Shown one piece after another: positions 17,189 through 25,016 of a stretch of 64,000 nucleotides of DNA. A program made the translations under genes and the position numbers. The stretch comes from Syntrophus sp964555065 (lineage in GTDB: Bacteria; Desulfobacterota; Syntrophia; Syntrophales; Syntrophaceae). Below the pieces are notes generated by a model. It was not told the origin of the DNA, made no database searches, and saw nothing but the letters and a program-made list of their open reading frames with translations. The stretch covers positions 19,892-83,891 of the forward strand of contig CAZKRB010000002.1 in assembly GCA_964555065.1 (NCBI GenBank). The letters are read 5' to 3'. How positions within the stretch are numbered: the first letter of the stretch is position 1; the number at the start of each line of letters is the position of its first letter.

Positions 17189-17465
17189 CTACCCCGTTTT
17201 CAAAAAGTTGGAGAGAATCACTTTCGGCATGTTGCCGCTATCAAAGGGTGTCCCCTTGCTGCTCAGGTAGCCTTCTTTCCACTCGCGAACGTACCGTTCC
17301 ATTTGATCTTTTGGATTGAATCCCCGAAGTTCGATCAGACTTTCAACGAGACAGAGGGCTATGGATGGGATGACAGTCCCTTGGCCAGGCTGCAACTCAA
17401 CAGGATCGCCGCCAACCACATCGGTGACGGGCTTGAAGCTTCCCGGGTGATGAACGTCAACTGAA
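17189..17465 (-). pseudogene. degenerate ADP-ribosylglycohydrolase fragment
   Basis: The peptide HPGSFKPVTDVVGGDPVELQ, then PGQGT and SIALCLVESLIELRGFNPKD, then QMERYVREWKEGYLSSKGT, matches the N-terminal third of DraG-type ADP-ribosylglycohydrolases. In intact members the metal-binding signature reads GQWTDDTSMALCLAES. Here the WTDDT part is replaced by GTVIP, removing the Mg ligands. The frame ends after about 85 residues and its beginning runs into a terminator hairpin. Both ends are missing, so no function is expected. It lies beside the mcrBC island. Confidence 0.75.
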
Positions 17466-17483
17466 ACAGGCAAATGGGATATA

Positions 17484-17517
17484 AAGAAAGGGCTGAGGTG
17501 CACCTCAGCCCTTTCTT
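17484..17517 (-). terminator. strong intrinsic terminator (bidirectional shape)
   Basis: A 34-base perfect palindrome, AAGAAAGGGCTGAGGTG and its complement. On the minus strand it is followed by TATATCCC after TTTCTT. It begins 33 bases past the stop of the lipoprotein gene at 17550 and most likely ends that transcript. Confidence 0.85.
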
Positions 17518-17549
17518 GTGACTATCTTTAGCTATTAACGTTATTTTGT

Positions 17550-17840
17550 TTATGGCTTAATTTCTTCTTTAGCGCGTTCAAAGCACACAGCGGCATCCGT
17601 GCCTATTTTGTTACCTGTTGTATATTCGGAGATATAGACTAATTTCCAACCATCATATTTCGAAAAAAGACTGCCCATAGAGGCTGCGTCTCTCATATCC
17701 ACTTGCTCACATCTTGTTTGAGCATTGGCGGCAGTTACAGTTGTATCCCACTTAACTGAAGTTACATTTGCCGGCTGACAACCTGCAAGAATCACAAGGC
17801 CAAATACAAATAGAATTCCGCATATCCTTATCATGTTCAT
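17550..17840 (-). CDS. small lipoprotein of unknown function
   Basis: 96 residues (94 if the second ATG is used). A short basic start MIRICG, a hydrophobic stretch and the lipobox LAGC predict lipid attachment at Cys20 and an outer or inner membrane location. The mature part of about 76 residues (KWDTTVTAANAQTRCEQVDM, then ISEYTTGNKIGTDAAVCFER) has two further cysteines that could pair. I do not recognise a family. The GGGGG ribosome site sits directly against the first ATG, so the second ATG, six bases later, is a better spaced start. It stands alone with its own terminator and is fairly AT-rich like the island beside it. Confidence 0.7.
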   Translation of the reverse strand: MNMIRICGILFVFGLVILAGCQPANVTSVKWDTTVTAANAQTRCEQVDMRDAASMGSLFSKYDGWKLVYISEYTTGNKIGTDAAVCFERAKEEIKP

Positions 17841-18258
17841 CCCCCTGTCGTTTGAGTTTTTTACCTGGTTTAGCCTTCAAAAAATTTCTTACAAAACTTT
17901 GATTCCTCACGGGACGCTACCGGTATCAAAAAAAGGCGGGTAATACAATGCGAAATAAGTGCTAGCAGCATTACAGTTAAAAACCGGCATACGCAAATGC
18001 AAACTGAGCTATTTTTGTAGGATTTGATTATCGGAATAAAAATGCTTAGAAGATAATCGCCGAAAAGATTGCGCTGCTGCCTATGGGAAACGGGTCATTC
18101 CCACAGCCGTCCGTTGAAAACCGAAATCCCCCGGCCGATACATCTCAATTTTTGACAAAGGCCGGGGATTCAGCTAGTATAGACTCACTTCGGCGATGGG
18201 AGGGAGGGGATGCCCCGACCGACAAACCGGAACATCATCCATTTCAAGGAGGGAGCTT
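17841..18258. other. AT-rich intergenic region with the promoter of the helix-hairpin-helix gene
   Basis: No coding frame is convincing. The left 200 bases are AT-rich and without features I recognise. The right side holds an inverted repeat and a sigma-70-like promoter, listed separately. Confidence 0.6.
18152..18180 (+). promoter_or_regulatory. sigma-70 promoter inside an inverted repeat
   Basis: TTGACA (18152-18157), a 17-base spacer and TAGTAT (18175-18180). The -35 box lies in the loop between arms AATCCCCCGGCC (18125-18136) and GGCCGGGGATT (18160-18170), so a repressor or RNA structure could act here. It would drive the gene at 18259. Confidence 0.65.
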
Positions 18259-18939
18259 ATGCACAAAAACATCGGAAGAAAGCGCGTCACGTTCCATCTG
18301 TTTCTGATTCTCACAGGGTTCATCGGGTTGTCTCTCTTATTCAGCGCGATGCCGGTCTGCGCCCAGCCTCTGGTCGATTTGAATTCCGCTTCCGAGAAAG
18401 ACCTTCAGTCCATCAAAGGCATCGGTCCGGTCATGGCCAAGAAGATCATCGCCGGACGCCCCTACAAATCCGTGGACGATCTCAAAAAGGCCGGGGTTTC
18501 CGAAAAAACCATCTCATCCATGAAGCCCTATGTCACCGTGGGAGGCGGGGCGGCGCCCGCGAAACCCGCCCCTGCAGCAAAAGTTGCACCTCCGGCCAAA
18601 ACCCCGCCCGCGCAGCAGCCTGTGCCCCCTGCAGCACCGGCAAAGAAGGCCATGAAAGAGACACCGGCCAGGACGGCGCCGGCACCGGTTTCCGCCCCGG
18701 CCGCCAAGACGCCGGCGAAAGCCCCCGCCAAACCCCCGTTCAAGCTTGCTCCGGGACAGAAGGTCAACCTGAACACCGCCACCCTGGAACAGCTCGAAGC
18801 CCTCCCGGAAATCGGCCCCGTAAAGGCCCAGGCCATCATCGCCGGCAGACCTTACAAGGACCCCCAGGATATCATGAAAATCCGAGGGATCAAGGAAGGC
18901 ACCTACAACAAGATCAAGGATTTCATTACCGTCAGGTAA
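18259..18939 (+). CDS. exported protein with two ComEA-type helix-hairpin-helix domains
   Basis: 226 residues. The signal peptide ends around MPVCA-QP at about residue 36. Domain 1 (about 38-92) reads VDLNSASEKDLQSIKGIGPV then MAKKIIAGRPYKSVDDL. An 85-residue Ala/Pro/Lys linker follows, and domain 2 (about 167-226) reads VNLNTATLEQLEALPEIGPV then KAQAIIAGRPYKDPQDIM. Both are HhH DNA-binding units of the ComEA/PilT-accessory type, and both keep the IGPV hairpin. ComEA proteins bind incoming DNA in the periplasm during transformation; those usually have one domain, so the twin arrangement is unusual. A longer frame begins at 18196, but AAGGAGGGAG before the ATG at 18259 decides the start. Confidence 0.85.
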   Translation: MHKNIGRKRVTFHLFLILTGFIGLSLLFSAMPVCAQPLVDLNSASEKDLQSIKGIGPVMAKKIIAGRPYKSVDDLKKAGVSEKTISSMKPYVTVGGGAAPAKPAPAAKVAPPAKTPPAQQPVPPAAPAKKAMKETPARTAPAPVSAPAAKTPAKAPAKPPFKLAPGQKVNLNTATLEQLEALPEIGPVKAQAIIAGRPYKDPQDIMKIRGIKEGTYNKIKDFITVR

Positions 18940-19011
18940 CGGCTGTTGCCTGAATGGCGGTTCTGAAAATCGGGAAATAACCAACGACAATAAAATCAGG
19001 AGGTGTCAAGT

Positions 19012-19293
19012 ATGAAGCGTGTTCTTATGACAATCGGGGCGGTCATGATCTCTTCTTCACTGGCTTTTGCCGCCGGCCCCAAGACGTATCAGGTCACCGG
19101 GCCGGTTCTGGACGTGAAAGGGGACATGATCACGGTGCAGAAAGGTAAGGAAAAATGGGAGATCGCCAAGGACGCCGCAACGAAGGTTACGGGAGACCTC
19201 AAGGTCGGCTCCAAGGTCACCATCGAGTACACGATGAAAGCGACGGCAGTAACGGTCAAGGAAGCCGCAAAGAAAGCGCCGGCCAAAAAGTAG
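19012..19293 (+). CDS. small exported beta-rich protein
   Basis: 93 residues. The signal peptide MKRVLMTIGAVMISSSLAFA is followed by a compact domain containing YQVTGPVLDVKGDMITVQKG and VGSKVTIEYTMKATAVTVKE, which looks like a small OB- or SH3-like beta barrel, and a basic Lys/Ala tail. Proteins of this pattern are common in Deltaproteobacteria but carry no known function. The AGGAGG ribosome site, eight bases before the ATG, decides against the GTG at 19003. It lies 72 bases after the helix-hairpin-helix gene and could be cotranscribed with it. Confidence 0.75.
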   Translation: MKRVLMTIGAVMISSSLAFAAGPKTYQVTGPVLDVKGDMITVQKGKEKWEIAKDAATKVTGDLKVGSKVTIEYTMKATAVTVKEAAKKAPAKK

Positions 19294-19372
19294 CGGAACC
19301 CAAACGCCCGGGACTGGGAAAGGCCGCTGAACGCGCCGTCCGAGTCCTCAGCTTTCTCAAAGGAGAGAAGTC

Positions 19373-19786
19373 ATGGGACTCTTTGACGAAATTTTGAAGG
19401 GTATCGGCAGTCTCACCGGAGGCGAAGGAGGACAGAGTGGTCTGATGGACCAGGTGCTGTCCATGATCAATGACGAGTCGACCGGCGGGATTTCCGGCCT
19501 GGTCGAAAAATTCAAGAGCGGCGGCCTGGGGGATGTCGTTTCCTCCTGGATCGGCACGGGTGAAAATCAGGAAATTTCAGCGGAGCAGCTTGAACAGACC
19601 CTGGGCAGCGAGAAGATTCAGGCTATTGCGGAAAAGCTGGGCGTTTCGGGAGCCGATGCGTCCGCCGGCCTGGCCTCCATTCTACCCCAGATCATCGACA
19701 AGCTGACACCCGATGGGACCCTGCCCGAGGGCGGGCTTCTGGACCAGGGACTGGATTTCCTCAAGAAGAAGCTTCTGGGAGGATAA
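19373..19786 (+). CDS. YidB-family (DUF937) protein
   Basis: 137 residues, typical. It begins MGLFDEILKGIGSLTG and has the family pattern VEKFKSGGLGDVVSSWIGTG then QEISAEQLEQTLGSEKIQAI, ending in a GGLLDQGLDFL segment. No signal peptide. The function of the family is unknown. AAAGGAGA ten bases upstream supports the ATG. An intrinsic terminator follows 35 bases after the stop. Confidence 0.88.
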   Translation: MGLFDEILKGIGSLTGGEGGQSGLMDQVLSMINDESTGGISGLVEKFKSGGLGDVVSSWIGTGENQEISAEQLEQTLGSEKIQAIAEKLGVSGADASAGLASILPQIIDKLTPDGTLPEGGLLDQGLDFLKKKLLGG

Positions 19787-19821
19787 CCCTTCTCCCGGCT
19801 TCCTCCAGCCATGGGTACGTC

Positions 19822-19842
19822 ATGGGCCCTGCCCATTTTTTT
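19822..19842 (+). terminator. intrinsic terminator after the yidB-like gene
   Basis: Stem ATGGGC-cct-GCCCAT followed by seven T residues. Confidence 0.85.
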
Positions 19843-19870
19843 CCATTCAAGACGCAGAACAATCCTTCAG

Positions 19871-19911
19871 TAACGGTCAGCGGCGGCTTCTCAAAGTCCC
19901 GCTGACCGTTA
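19871..19911. repeat. 13-bp perfect inverted repeat before the GH13 gene
   Basis: TAACGGTCAGCGG (19871-19883) and CCGCTGACCGTTA (19899-19911) are separated by 15 bases. There is no T-tract on either side. It ends 17 bases before the start codon at 19929, so it may be a leader hairpin or an operator. Confidence 0.6.
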
Positions 19912-19928
19912 TCATTTGGGAGTCCGGC

Positions 19929-21647
19929 ATGGCGGAAATAAAGAGCATTAAAGAGATCGATTTGACCCCCTTTCCCGGGAAAAAATACTGGAGCATCGAT
20001 CGGGAATGGCGCGAGGAGTTCATCTATTTTTTGATGGTGGACCGCTTCCATGACAGCCGCAGGCGCTCCCCTGTCGGCGGCAGCGGGAGGCGTCCGCGGA
20101 CCGACTATCCTGCCGAAAAAATCAAAAAATTCTGTGGAGGAACCCTGAGAGGGATCATCGATCACCTCGACTACATCCAGGGGCTGGGCTGCACCTCCCT
20201 TTGGCTTTCGCCCATCTTCGAGAACGACGGCGCCCCCGATCCCGAAAGCGAAACTTACCATGGCTATGCCATCCGCAATTACCTGAACGTGGACCCACGC
20301 TTCGGCGCCAGGAAAGACCTCATCGAACTGACCACCGCAGCCCATGAGCGGGGATTGCGGGTCTTTCTCGATGCCGTGGCGAATCACTGCGGAGACATCT
20401 GGTACTATCCGGACGATCTGCCCTACGATTACTCCGATGACAACCGGCAGTACCCCATCGCCGGATGGCGCGATTCCAGCTATCCCCTCCCGGTGGAACT
20501 GCAGGACCCGGACTATTACCATCGTCGCGGAAAGATCCGCCCCTGGGGATGGGACCGGCTGCCCGAGACCCAGTGGGGGGACTTTTTTAACCTGAAAGGA
20601 TTCAACAACGACGACAATCCCAAGGGACTCGAACTACAGCAGGTCATCATCGACTGCCACCGCTACTGGATGCGGGAAGCCGACATTGACGGGTACCGGA
20701 TGGATGCGGTCAAGCACATGGGCGAAGTCGCCGTGGCCCGCTTCTGCCAGGCCATGCGGGAATACGCCTATCAGCTGGGGAAGAAAAATTTCTTCCTCTT
20801 CGGCGAACTGGTCGCCGGAGACGAGGCGATCAACCGTTACACCGGAACGAATACGGCCGGCCAGGCAGGGAATAAGACCATCTTCTACGGCCTGTCATCG
20901 GTGCTGGATTTCCCCCTGTACTGGACCCTCCCCCGGGTGATCAAAGGATTCGAGCAGCCGGCCTCTCTCATGGCCCGCTACGAGTTTCTGAAAGAAAGGG
21001 CTTTGAACCGGGGCGAACTGGGAAAATACCTGGTGACGTTCCTGGACAACCACGACCAGATCGGGCAGCGCTACAAGCGGCGTTTCGCCGCCGGGGCGCA
21101 CGATGAGCAGGTCATCGCCGCCGTGGGGTATCTGCTCTGCGCGCTGGGCACGCCCTGCATCTACTACGGGACCGAACAGGGATTTGCGGGGGAAGGTGAA
21201 GGCGACGAATTCATCCGTGAACCGATGTTTTGTCTCGAAGATTCGGAGACCAATTTCCTGAATCGGGAAAGCGCGATTTACCGGGAGATATCCAAAATCG
21301 CCCTGGTCAACCGGTGGCATCCGGCGGTTCGTTTCGGTAGGATGTACTTCCGGGAGGTTTCGAGCAACGGCAAGGATTTCGGACTGCCCAGGAATCAGCC
21401 CTGTACGCTGGCTTTTTCCCGCATCCTGGCGAACGAAGAAGTGCTGATCGCCTACAACACCTCGACCACGGAGGCGCGGGAGGATTATGTCATCGTCGAT
21501 AGCGCACTTCACAAGGCGGGAGATTCACTGAAATTTCTCTACGGCGGACAGGGGACCGTCACCATCCAGAAGCATCCCGACCCGCACAACGGAGCGCTTT
21601 TTGTACCGCTGCCCCTCGAACCGATGCAGTTTGTCATCCTGGGCTGA
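19929..21647 (+). CDS. GH13 alpha-amylase-family glycoside hydrolase
   Basis: 572 residues, cytoplasmic (no signal peptide). The (beta/alpha)8 barrel motifs are in order: DAVANHCGD, DGYRMDAVKH with the nucleophile Asp259, FLFGELVAG with acid/base Glu293 and FLDNHDQ with Asp376, so the catalytic triad is intact. The N-terminus EFIYFLMVDRFHDSR is typical of intracellular amylase or trehalose-type enzymes. The family cleaves or transfers alpha-glucosyl units; the exact substrate cannot be fixed. The start was set at 19929 (MAEIKS) because GGGAG precedes it and the upstream extension of the frame runs through a terminator and hairpin. No glycogen genes are adjacent; a second GH13 gene lies at 25076-26794. 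Confidence 0.88.
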   Translation: MAEIKSIKEIDLTPFPGKKYWSIDREWREEFIYFLMVDRFHDSRRRSPVGGSGRRPRTDYPAEKIKKFCGGTLRGIIDHLDYIQGLGCTSLWLSPIFENDGAPDPESETYHGYAIRNYLNVDPRFGARKDLIELTTAAHERGLRVFLDAVANHCGDIWYYPDDLPYDYSDDNRQYPIAGWRDSSYPLPVELQDPDYYHRRGKIRPWGWDRLPETQWGDFFNLKGFNNDDNPKGLELQQVIIDCHRYWMREADIDGYRMDAVKHMGEVAVARFCQAMREYAYQLGKKNFFLFGELVAGDEAINRYTGTNTAGQAGNKTIFYGLSSVLDFPLYWTLPRVIKGFEQPASLMARYEFLKERALNRGELGKYLVTFLDNHDQIGQRYKRRFAAGAHDEQVIAAVGYLLCALGTPCIYYGTEQGFAGEGEGDEFIREPMFCLEDSETNFLNRESAIYREISKIALVNRWHPAVRFGRMYFREVSSNGKDFGLPRNQPCTLAFSRILANEEVLIAYNTSTTEAREDYVIVDSALHKAGDSLKFLYGGQGTVTIQKHPDPHNGALFVPLPLEPMQFVILG

Positions 21648-22149
21648 TGCCTGAGAGGCGCGGTCCCTTTTGGGAAAATGCGGATGCCGTCAGGGGATCT
21701 TTTACCTCAGCCGGGACCGGCGGGAGGCTGGGGCGGACCAGAAAAATCCGGAAGGCGACGGGTTTCACGTGAAATCTTTCGCCTGGATAACGGCCGACGG
21801 CTCTGCCCTGCCGTGGAAAGCGTCCTCACTTCAAACCCTTTTTCCTGCGGCCGCTTCCGGACCTGCAAATGCCGCCGCGTCCTTCCGGATTGGGTCCTTT
21901 CCGCCGGGCATCGACTGCGGGGCCGGACCGGCCGGGAGCCTACCTTATGGAGTGAATGGATTCGCTTACCCGCTGCAGGCCGATGGAACAGGCCGTCCCG
22001 GCGTCTGCGCCGAAAGATCCTGTTAAAGGATCCCGTAAACGTCTGAGAGTGAAGAGCAAAGATCAGCGACGCACAGCTTAAAATGAAATTAATGTTTTAA
22101 TGTCGTTAATTCAGAGGATTCGGGTCTTGAATAACTTGACCTCACCTTG
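21648..22149. other. intergenic region with one parS-like palindrome
   Basis: Two overlapping open frames here (from 21670 and 21678) show arginine/proline-rich, non-protein-like composition, and I do not call them. The last 100 bases are AT-rich. Apart from the palindrome listed separately I see nothing. Confidence 0.6.
21761..21776. promoter_or_regulatory. parS-like palindrome
   Basis: GGTTTCACGTGAAATC contains the 12-base palindrome TTTCACGTGAAA and matches 13 of 16 bases of the Bacillus-type ParB site TGTTTCACGTGAAACA. It lies in non-coding DNA. A single copy without parAB nearby could be chance or another palindromic operator. Confidence 0.35.
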
Positions 22150-23007
22150 TTACCGCTTCTGATAATAGCGCATCGCTTCGGGCATCAGGGACTGAAGCCG
22201 GGCGATCCGGTTTTCCGGCGCGGGATGGGTGGAGAGAAATTCAACGGAGCGCCCCCCGCCCTGGGCATTCATCCTCTGCCACAGGCTAACCGCCGCTCGC
22301 GGGTCGTAGCCGGCCTTGGCCATGAGCACCAGGCCGATGCGGTCCGCTTCATTTTCCTGCAGGCGGCTGTAGGGCAGCATGTAACCGACGCTCGTGCCCA
22401 CTCCGTAGAGCTGCTGAAAAATTTCCTGCGTTGCCGCGGCTTGGGTGGACAGGGCGGCAGACAGTCCGATGCCCCCCAGTTGAACGAGAAGGGCCTGACT
22501 GAGCCGTTCATTTCCGTGTTTGGCAATGGCATGGGCGACCTCGTGACCTACCACAACGGCCAGTCCCGTTTCATCCTTCGTAATGGGCAGAATTCCCGTA
22601 TAGACGGCCACTTTACCGCCCGGCATGCACCAGGCATTGACGGTTTTGTCGTCTTCGATCAGGTTGAATTCCCACTTGTATAGCGCCACATCCGCAGCCG
22701 CCCCGGACTCCCGCAGAAAAGATTCCGCAGCCGCGGCGATTCTGCCCCCAACCCGCCTGACCATCTGCACTTTTGCGGCATCATTGGACAGCTTGGCTTT
22801 CTTCAGCACATCGGAATACTGCTGATAACCCATGGTCGTAACCTGGGAATCGGATACCAGATTGAGGCCGCTTCGCCCGGTGAGGGGAACCGTGCTGCAG
22901 GACAAAAGCAAAAGGGCCAGGATCATGGCCGCTATCATCCCTCGGGGGAAGGTAACCCCTCTTGAAAAAAGTCGTTTTCCGCCTCTTGAAAAAATTTTGC
23001 CCATCAT
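22150..23007 (-). CDS. M48-family metalloprotease, lipoprotein
   Basis: 285 residues. The lipobox LLLSC places the lipidated cysteine at residue 37, after an unusually long basic leader (MMGKIFSRGGKRLFSRGVTF). The zinc site is HEVAHAIAKH, with His155, Glu156 and His159, and the third ligand is in RLQENEADRIG. The C-terminal FLSTHPAPENRIARLQ motif is the usual end of BepA/LoiP-type periplasmic proteases, which police outer-membrane protein assembly. GGAGG lies 5 bases before the first ATG and 8 before the second, so either may be used. The 5' end lies close to the assembly gap, where the first 34 codon bases are duplicated on the far side. Its promoter is at 23209-23237, across the gap. Confidence 0.9.
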   Translation of the reverse strand: MMGKIFSRGGKRLFSRGVTFPRGMIAAMILALLLLSCSTVPLTGRSGLNLVSDSQVTTMGYQQYSDVLKKAKLSNDAAKVQMVRRVGGRIAAAAESFLRESGAAADVALYKWEFNLIEDDKTVNAWCMPGGKVAVYTGILPITKDETGLAVVVGHEVAHAIAKHGNERLSQALLVQLGGIGLSAALSTQAAATQEIFQQLYGVGTSVGYMLPYSRLQENEADRIGLVLMAKAGYDPRAAVSLWQRMNAQGGGRSVEFLSTHPAPENRIARLQSLMPEAMRYYQKR

Positions 23008-23028
23008 GTCACCTCCATTTTCCCTTCT
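22974..23028. repeat. 55-bp direct repeat, copy 1 (left flank of the gap)
   Basis: Base for base the same as 23129-23183. It covers the start codon and ribosome site of the M48 gene. Being exactly at both contig ends, it is most simply an unmerged overlap. Confidence 0.9.
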
Positions 23029-23128
23029 NNNNNNNNNNNNNNNNNNNNNNNNNNNNNNNNNNNNNNNNNNNNNNNNNNNNNNNNNNNNNNNNNNNNNNNN
23101 NNNNNNNNNNNNNNNNNNNNNNNNNNNN
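23029..23128. other. assembly gap of exactly 100 N
   Basis: A round-number run of N, the conventional placeholder for a gap of unknown size. Because both flanks are the same 55 bases, the true distance is probably zero or negative and no gene need be missing. Confidence 0.95.
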
Positions 23129-23183
23129 GTTTTCCGCCTCTTGAAAAAATTTTGCCCATCATGTCACCTCCATTTTCCCTTCT
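23129..23183. repeat. 55-bp direct repeat, copy 2 (right flank of the gap)
   Basis: Identical to 22974-23028. It continues without a break into the leader and promoter of the M48 gene, as expected if the two copies are one. Confidence 0.9.
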
Positions 23184-23624
23184 TCCTGACTCCCTGATTC
23201 CACAAGGCATTATTCAAACAAACAGGTCCCTTGTCAAGGAGCCTTTCCTCTCCCGCAGAGTGCCGCCGGAGGCGCTCGATTCCCTTATCCTATCATCCTT
23301 GGGCAGCGGAAGATGTGCTGATCGTTTTATGCAGTTCATTCATCGTGCCACCCCTGCAAAGGACGGGATCCCGCCCTCTCCCCGACAGCCTCAAGCCCTG
23401 GAAAGGTGAGCGGAAGATTCCCGGTCGCCGCTCCATCATACCGGCTCGGAGAGGCTGGCGGGGCGGTGATGGAGGCGAAGTACGGAAAACAGGGAGGGAA
23501 CCGGACATGCCCTACCCGATTAGGGAGGACCGACAGGCGATAATCAGAGGTGCACACAAGCTGCCCGAGAGGACATCGATCAGGCGCCGGAGGAGATGGG
23601 TGCGATCCGGGATTGGAAGAACGG
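23184..23624. other. intergenic region upstream of the M48 gene
   Basis: It holds the promoter listed separately. An open frame at 23231-23728 translates to arginine-rich low-complexity sequence and is antisense to the LysE gene, so I do not call it. Nothing else is seen. Confidence 0.6.
23209..23237 (-). promoter_or_regulatory. sigma-70 promoter of the M48 protease gene
   Basis: On the minus strand TTGACA, a 17-base spacer, then AATAAT (five of six matches to TATAAT). After removing the artefactual gap and repeat it would lie about 50 bases before the start codon. Confidence 0.75.
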
Positions 23625-24260
23625 TCAGGACAGGATCGTCCGGAGGCCGGCAAAGGCGAAGTACCCGGCGAAACCGACGAGGAAAACGGCGCAGGCGCCG
23701 AGCACCTGCCGATAGAGGCGATCACTGAGGAAGGAGCTGCCTTTGGCCACGGTGACCGAGACCAGACTGTAAAACGCCAGGTCCCCCAGGAGGTGACCGG
23801 CAAAGAAAGCGGCAATGCCCGGCATTCCGGCCATCCGGCATTGGGCGATATACCCCAGGCCGATGGTGGCCCACCAGATATACCAGTAGGGATTGGCAAG
23901 ACTTGTCAGAACGCCGTAAAGGAGGAGCCTCCCCTGACGCTCTTCCGAGGCTCGCCATTCCAGGCGCAGGGTAGGCAGCGATCGGAAGATGCCATAGGCC
24001 ATCCAGACCAGGATCACGGAACCGGCCAGGGCGATCACGGTAAAAACTCCATCCTGCAGGAGGAGCGGGGCCAGACCGACCATCAGGGCGATCAGCAGCG
24101 CCAGTTCCAGGATCCCGTGGCCGGCAACGATCAACGGACCGGTCCAGATCCCGCGGCGGGAACTCTCACTGATCGTGGCCGTCAGCATCGGCCCCGGCAT
24201 CATGGCCCCGGAAAGGGCGATCACCACGGACGAGAAAAAAATGGTTACCAGCGCAAGCAC
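23625..24260 (-). CDS. LysE-family translocator
   Basis: 211 residues from the GTG at 24260. About six hydrophobic helices are visible. The first ends in the family signature ALSGAMMPGPMLT, and LLYGVLTSLANPYWYIWW in the middle carries the conserved NP. The family exports amino acids or related small molecules across the inner membrane. The frame can be read back to a TTG at 24281, but that codon lies inside a terminator-like stem, whereas the GTG has GAGG eight bases upstream, so I prefer the shorter form. Substrate is unknown. It is 119 bases downstream of the acetate carrier gene on the same strand, with the hairpin between. Confidence 0.87.
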   Translation of the reverse strand: MLALVTIFFSSVVIALSGAMMPGPMLTATISESSRRGIWTGPLIVAGHGILELALLIALMVGLAPLLLQDGVFTVIALAGSVILVWMAYGIFRSLPTLRLEWRASEERQGRLLLYGVLTSLANPYWYIWWATIGLGYIAQCRMAGMPGIAAFFAGHLLGDLAFYSLVSVTVAKGSSFLSDRLYRQVLGACAVFLVGFAGYFAFAGLRTILS

Positions 24261-24276
24261 AGTGAGGACCTCAAAT

Positions 24277-24316
24277 GACAACGCTCCCGGCAGAACTGCC
24301 GGAAGCGTTGCTTTTT
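24277..24316 (+). terminator. terminator-shaped hairpin oriented to the plus strand
   Basis: CAACGCTcCCGGCAG and CTGCCGGaAGCGTTG form a 15-bp stem with one mismatch and an AA loop. On the plus strand it is followed by CTTTTTATTT. No plus-strand gene lies upstream. On the minus strand it stands between satP and lysE without a T-tract. Confidence 0.7.
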
Positions 24317-24379
24317 ATTTCTATGGCAAGAAATTCCCGTCGGCAAGAGGATACAGCAACCGAAAGAGAACCAGCGAAA

Positions 24380-24943
24380 TTACTTCGCCCCCAGAGGAAG
24401 CACAGTCCGGCCGAAGCTTTCGTTGAGAACCTGGGCCATGGCGGTGTAAATCGCCAGGGAGCCGCAGACGATCCCTTCATACCCGGTCAAAATTGCCCAG
24501 GAGCCTTTCCAGCCGAATCCATCCCGGGCGGCCAGCATCCAGAACAGGATGGTCAGGGTCAGGAAAACGGCCTGGAGCGCGCGGGTGGCCTTCCAGGTCC
24601 CGAACCACATGAAGAAGGTAAAGAGCCCCCACATGAAGAAATAGGCTGTCAGGAAGCCTTCGCTGTTCTTCGGGGGACCGAACTGTCCGTTGAAATAAAT
24701 GAGAAAAACCAAAGTAAGCCAGAAAAGACCGTACGAGGTGAAGGCCGTGGTGCCGAAGGTGTTGGCCTTTTTGAACTCCATGATCCCGGCGATGATCTGG
24801 GCCAGGCCGCCGTAAAAGATGCCCATGGCCAGAATTCCGGCGCCCAGTTCGTAAAATCCGGCATTGTGAATGTTCAAAAGAACGGTTGTCATTCCGAAAC
24901 CCATGAGCCCCAGGGGTGCAGGATTCGCTAAGTTGTCCGACAT
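24380..24943 (-). CDS. satP: acetate/succinate carrier, GPR1/FUN34/YaaH family
   Basis: 187 residues, the family length. The signature NPAPLGLMGFGMTT occurs at residues 7-20, followed by about six membrane helices with GIFYGGLAQIIAGIMEFKKA and ending near YTAMAQVLNE. E. coli SatP moves acetate or succinate with protons. In an anaerobe that makes acetyl-CoA from pyruvate this could export acetate. It has its own consensus sigma-70 promoter. GGAGG lies 11 bases before the ATG. Confidence 0.93.
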   Translation of the reverse strand: MSDNLANPAPLGLMGFGMTTVLLNIHNAGFYELGAGILAMGIFYGGLAQIIAGIMEFKKANTFGTTAFTSYGLFWLTLVFLIYFNGQFGPPKNSEGFLTAYFFMWGLFTFFMWFGTWKATRALQAVFLTLTILFWMLAARDGFGWKGSWAILTGYEGIVCGSLAIYTAMAQVLNESFGRTVLPLGAK

Positions 24944-25016
24944 GATGATGACCTCCTTATCCCTTTAGTAATTTGAACAGGAACATAATATAAATAATTT
25001 CCCCTTCGCGGGCGCG

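Noticed and set aside
21670..22046. Two overlapping plus-strand open frames of about 120 residues
   Set aside because: Arg/Gly/Pro-rich, no ribosome site, no motif; they overlap in different frames, as random GC-rich DNA does.
23231..23728. 165-residue plus-strand frame
   Set aside because: Arginine-rich low-complexity translation overlapping the LysE gene in antisense.
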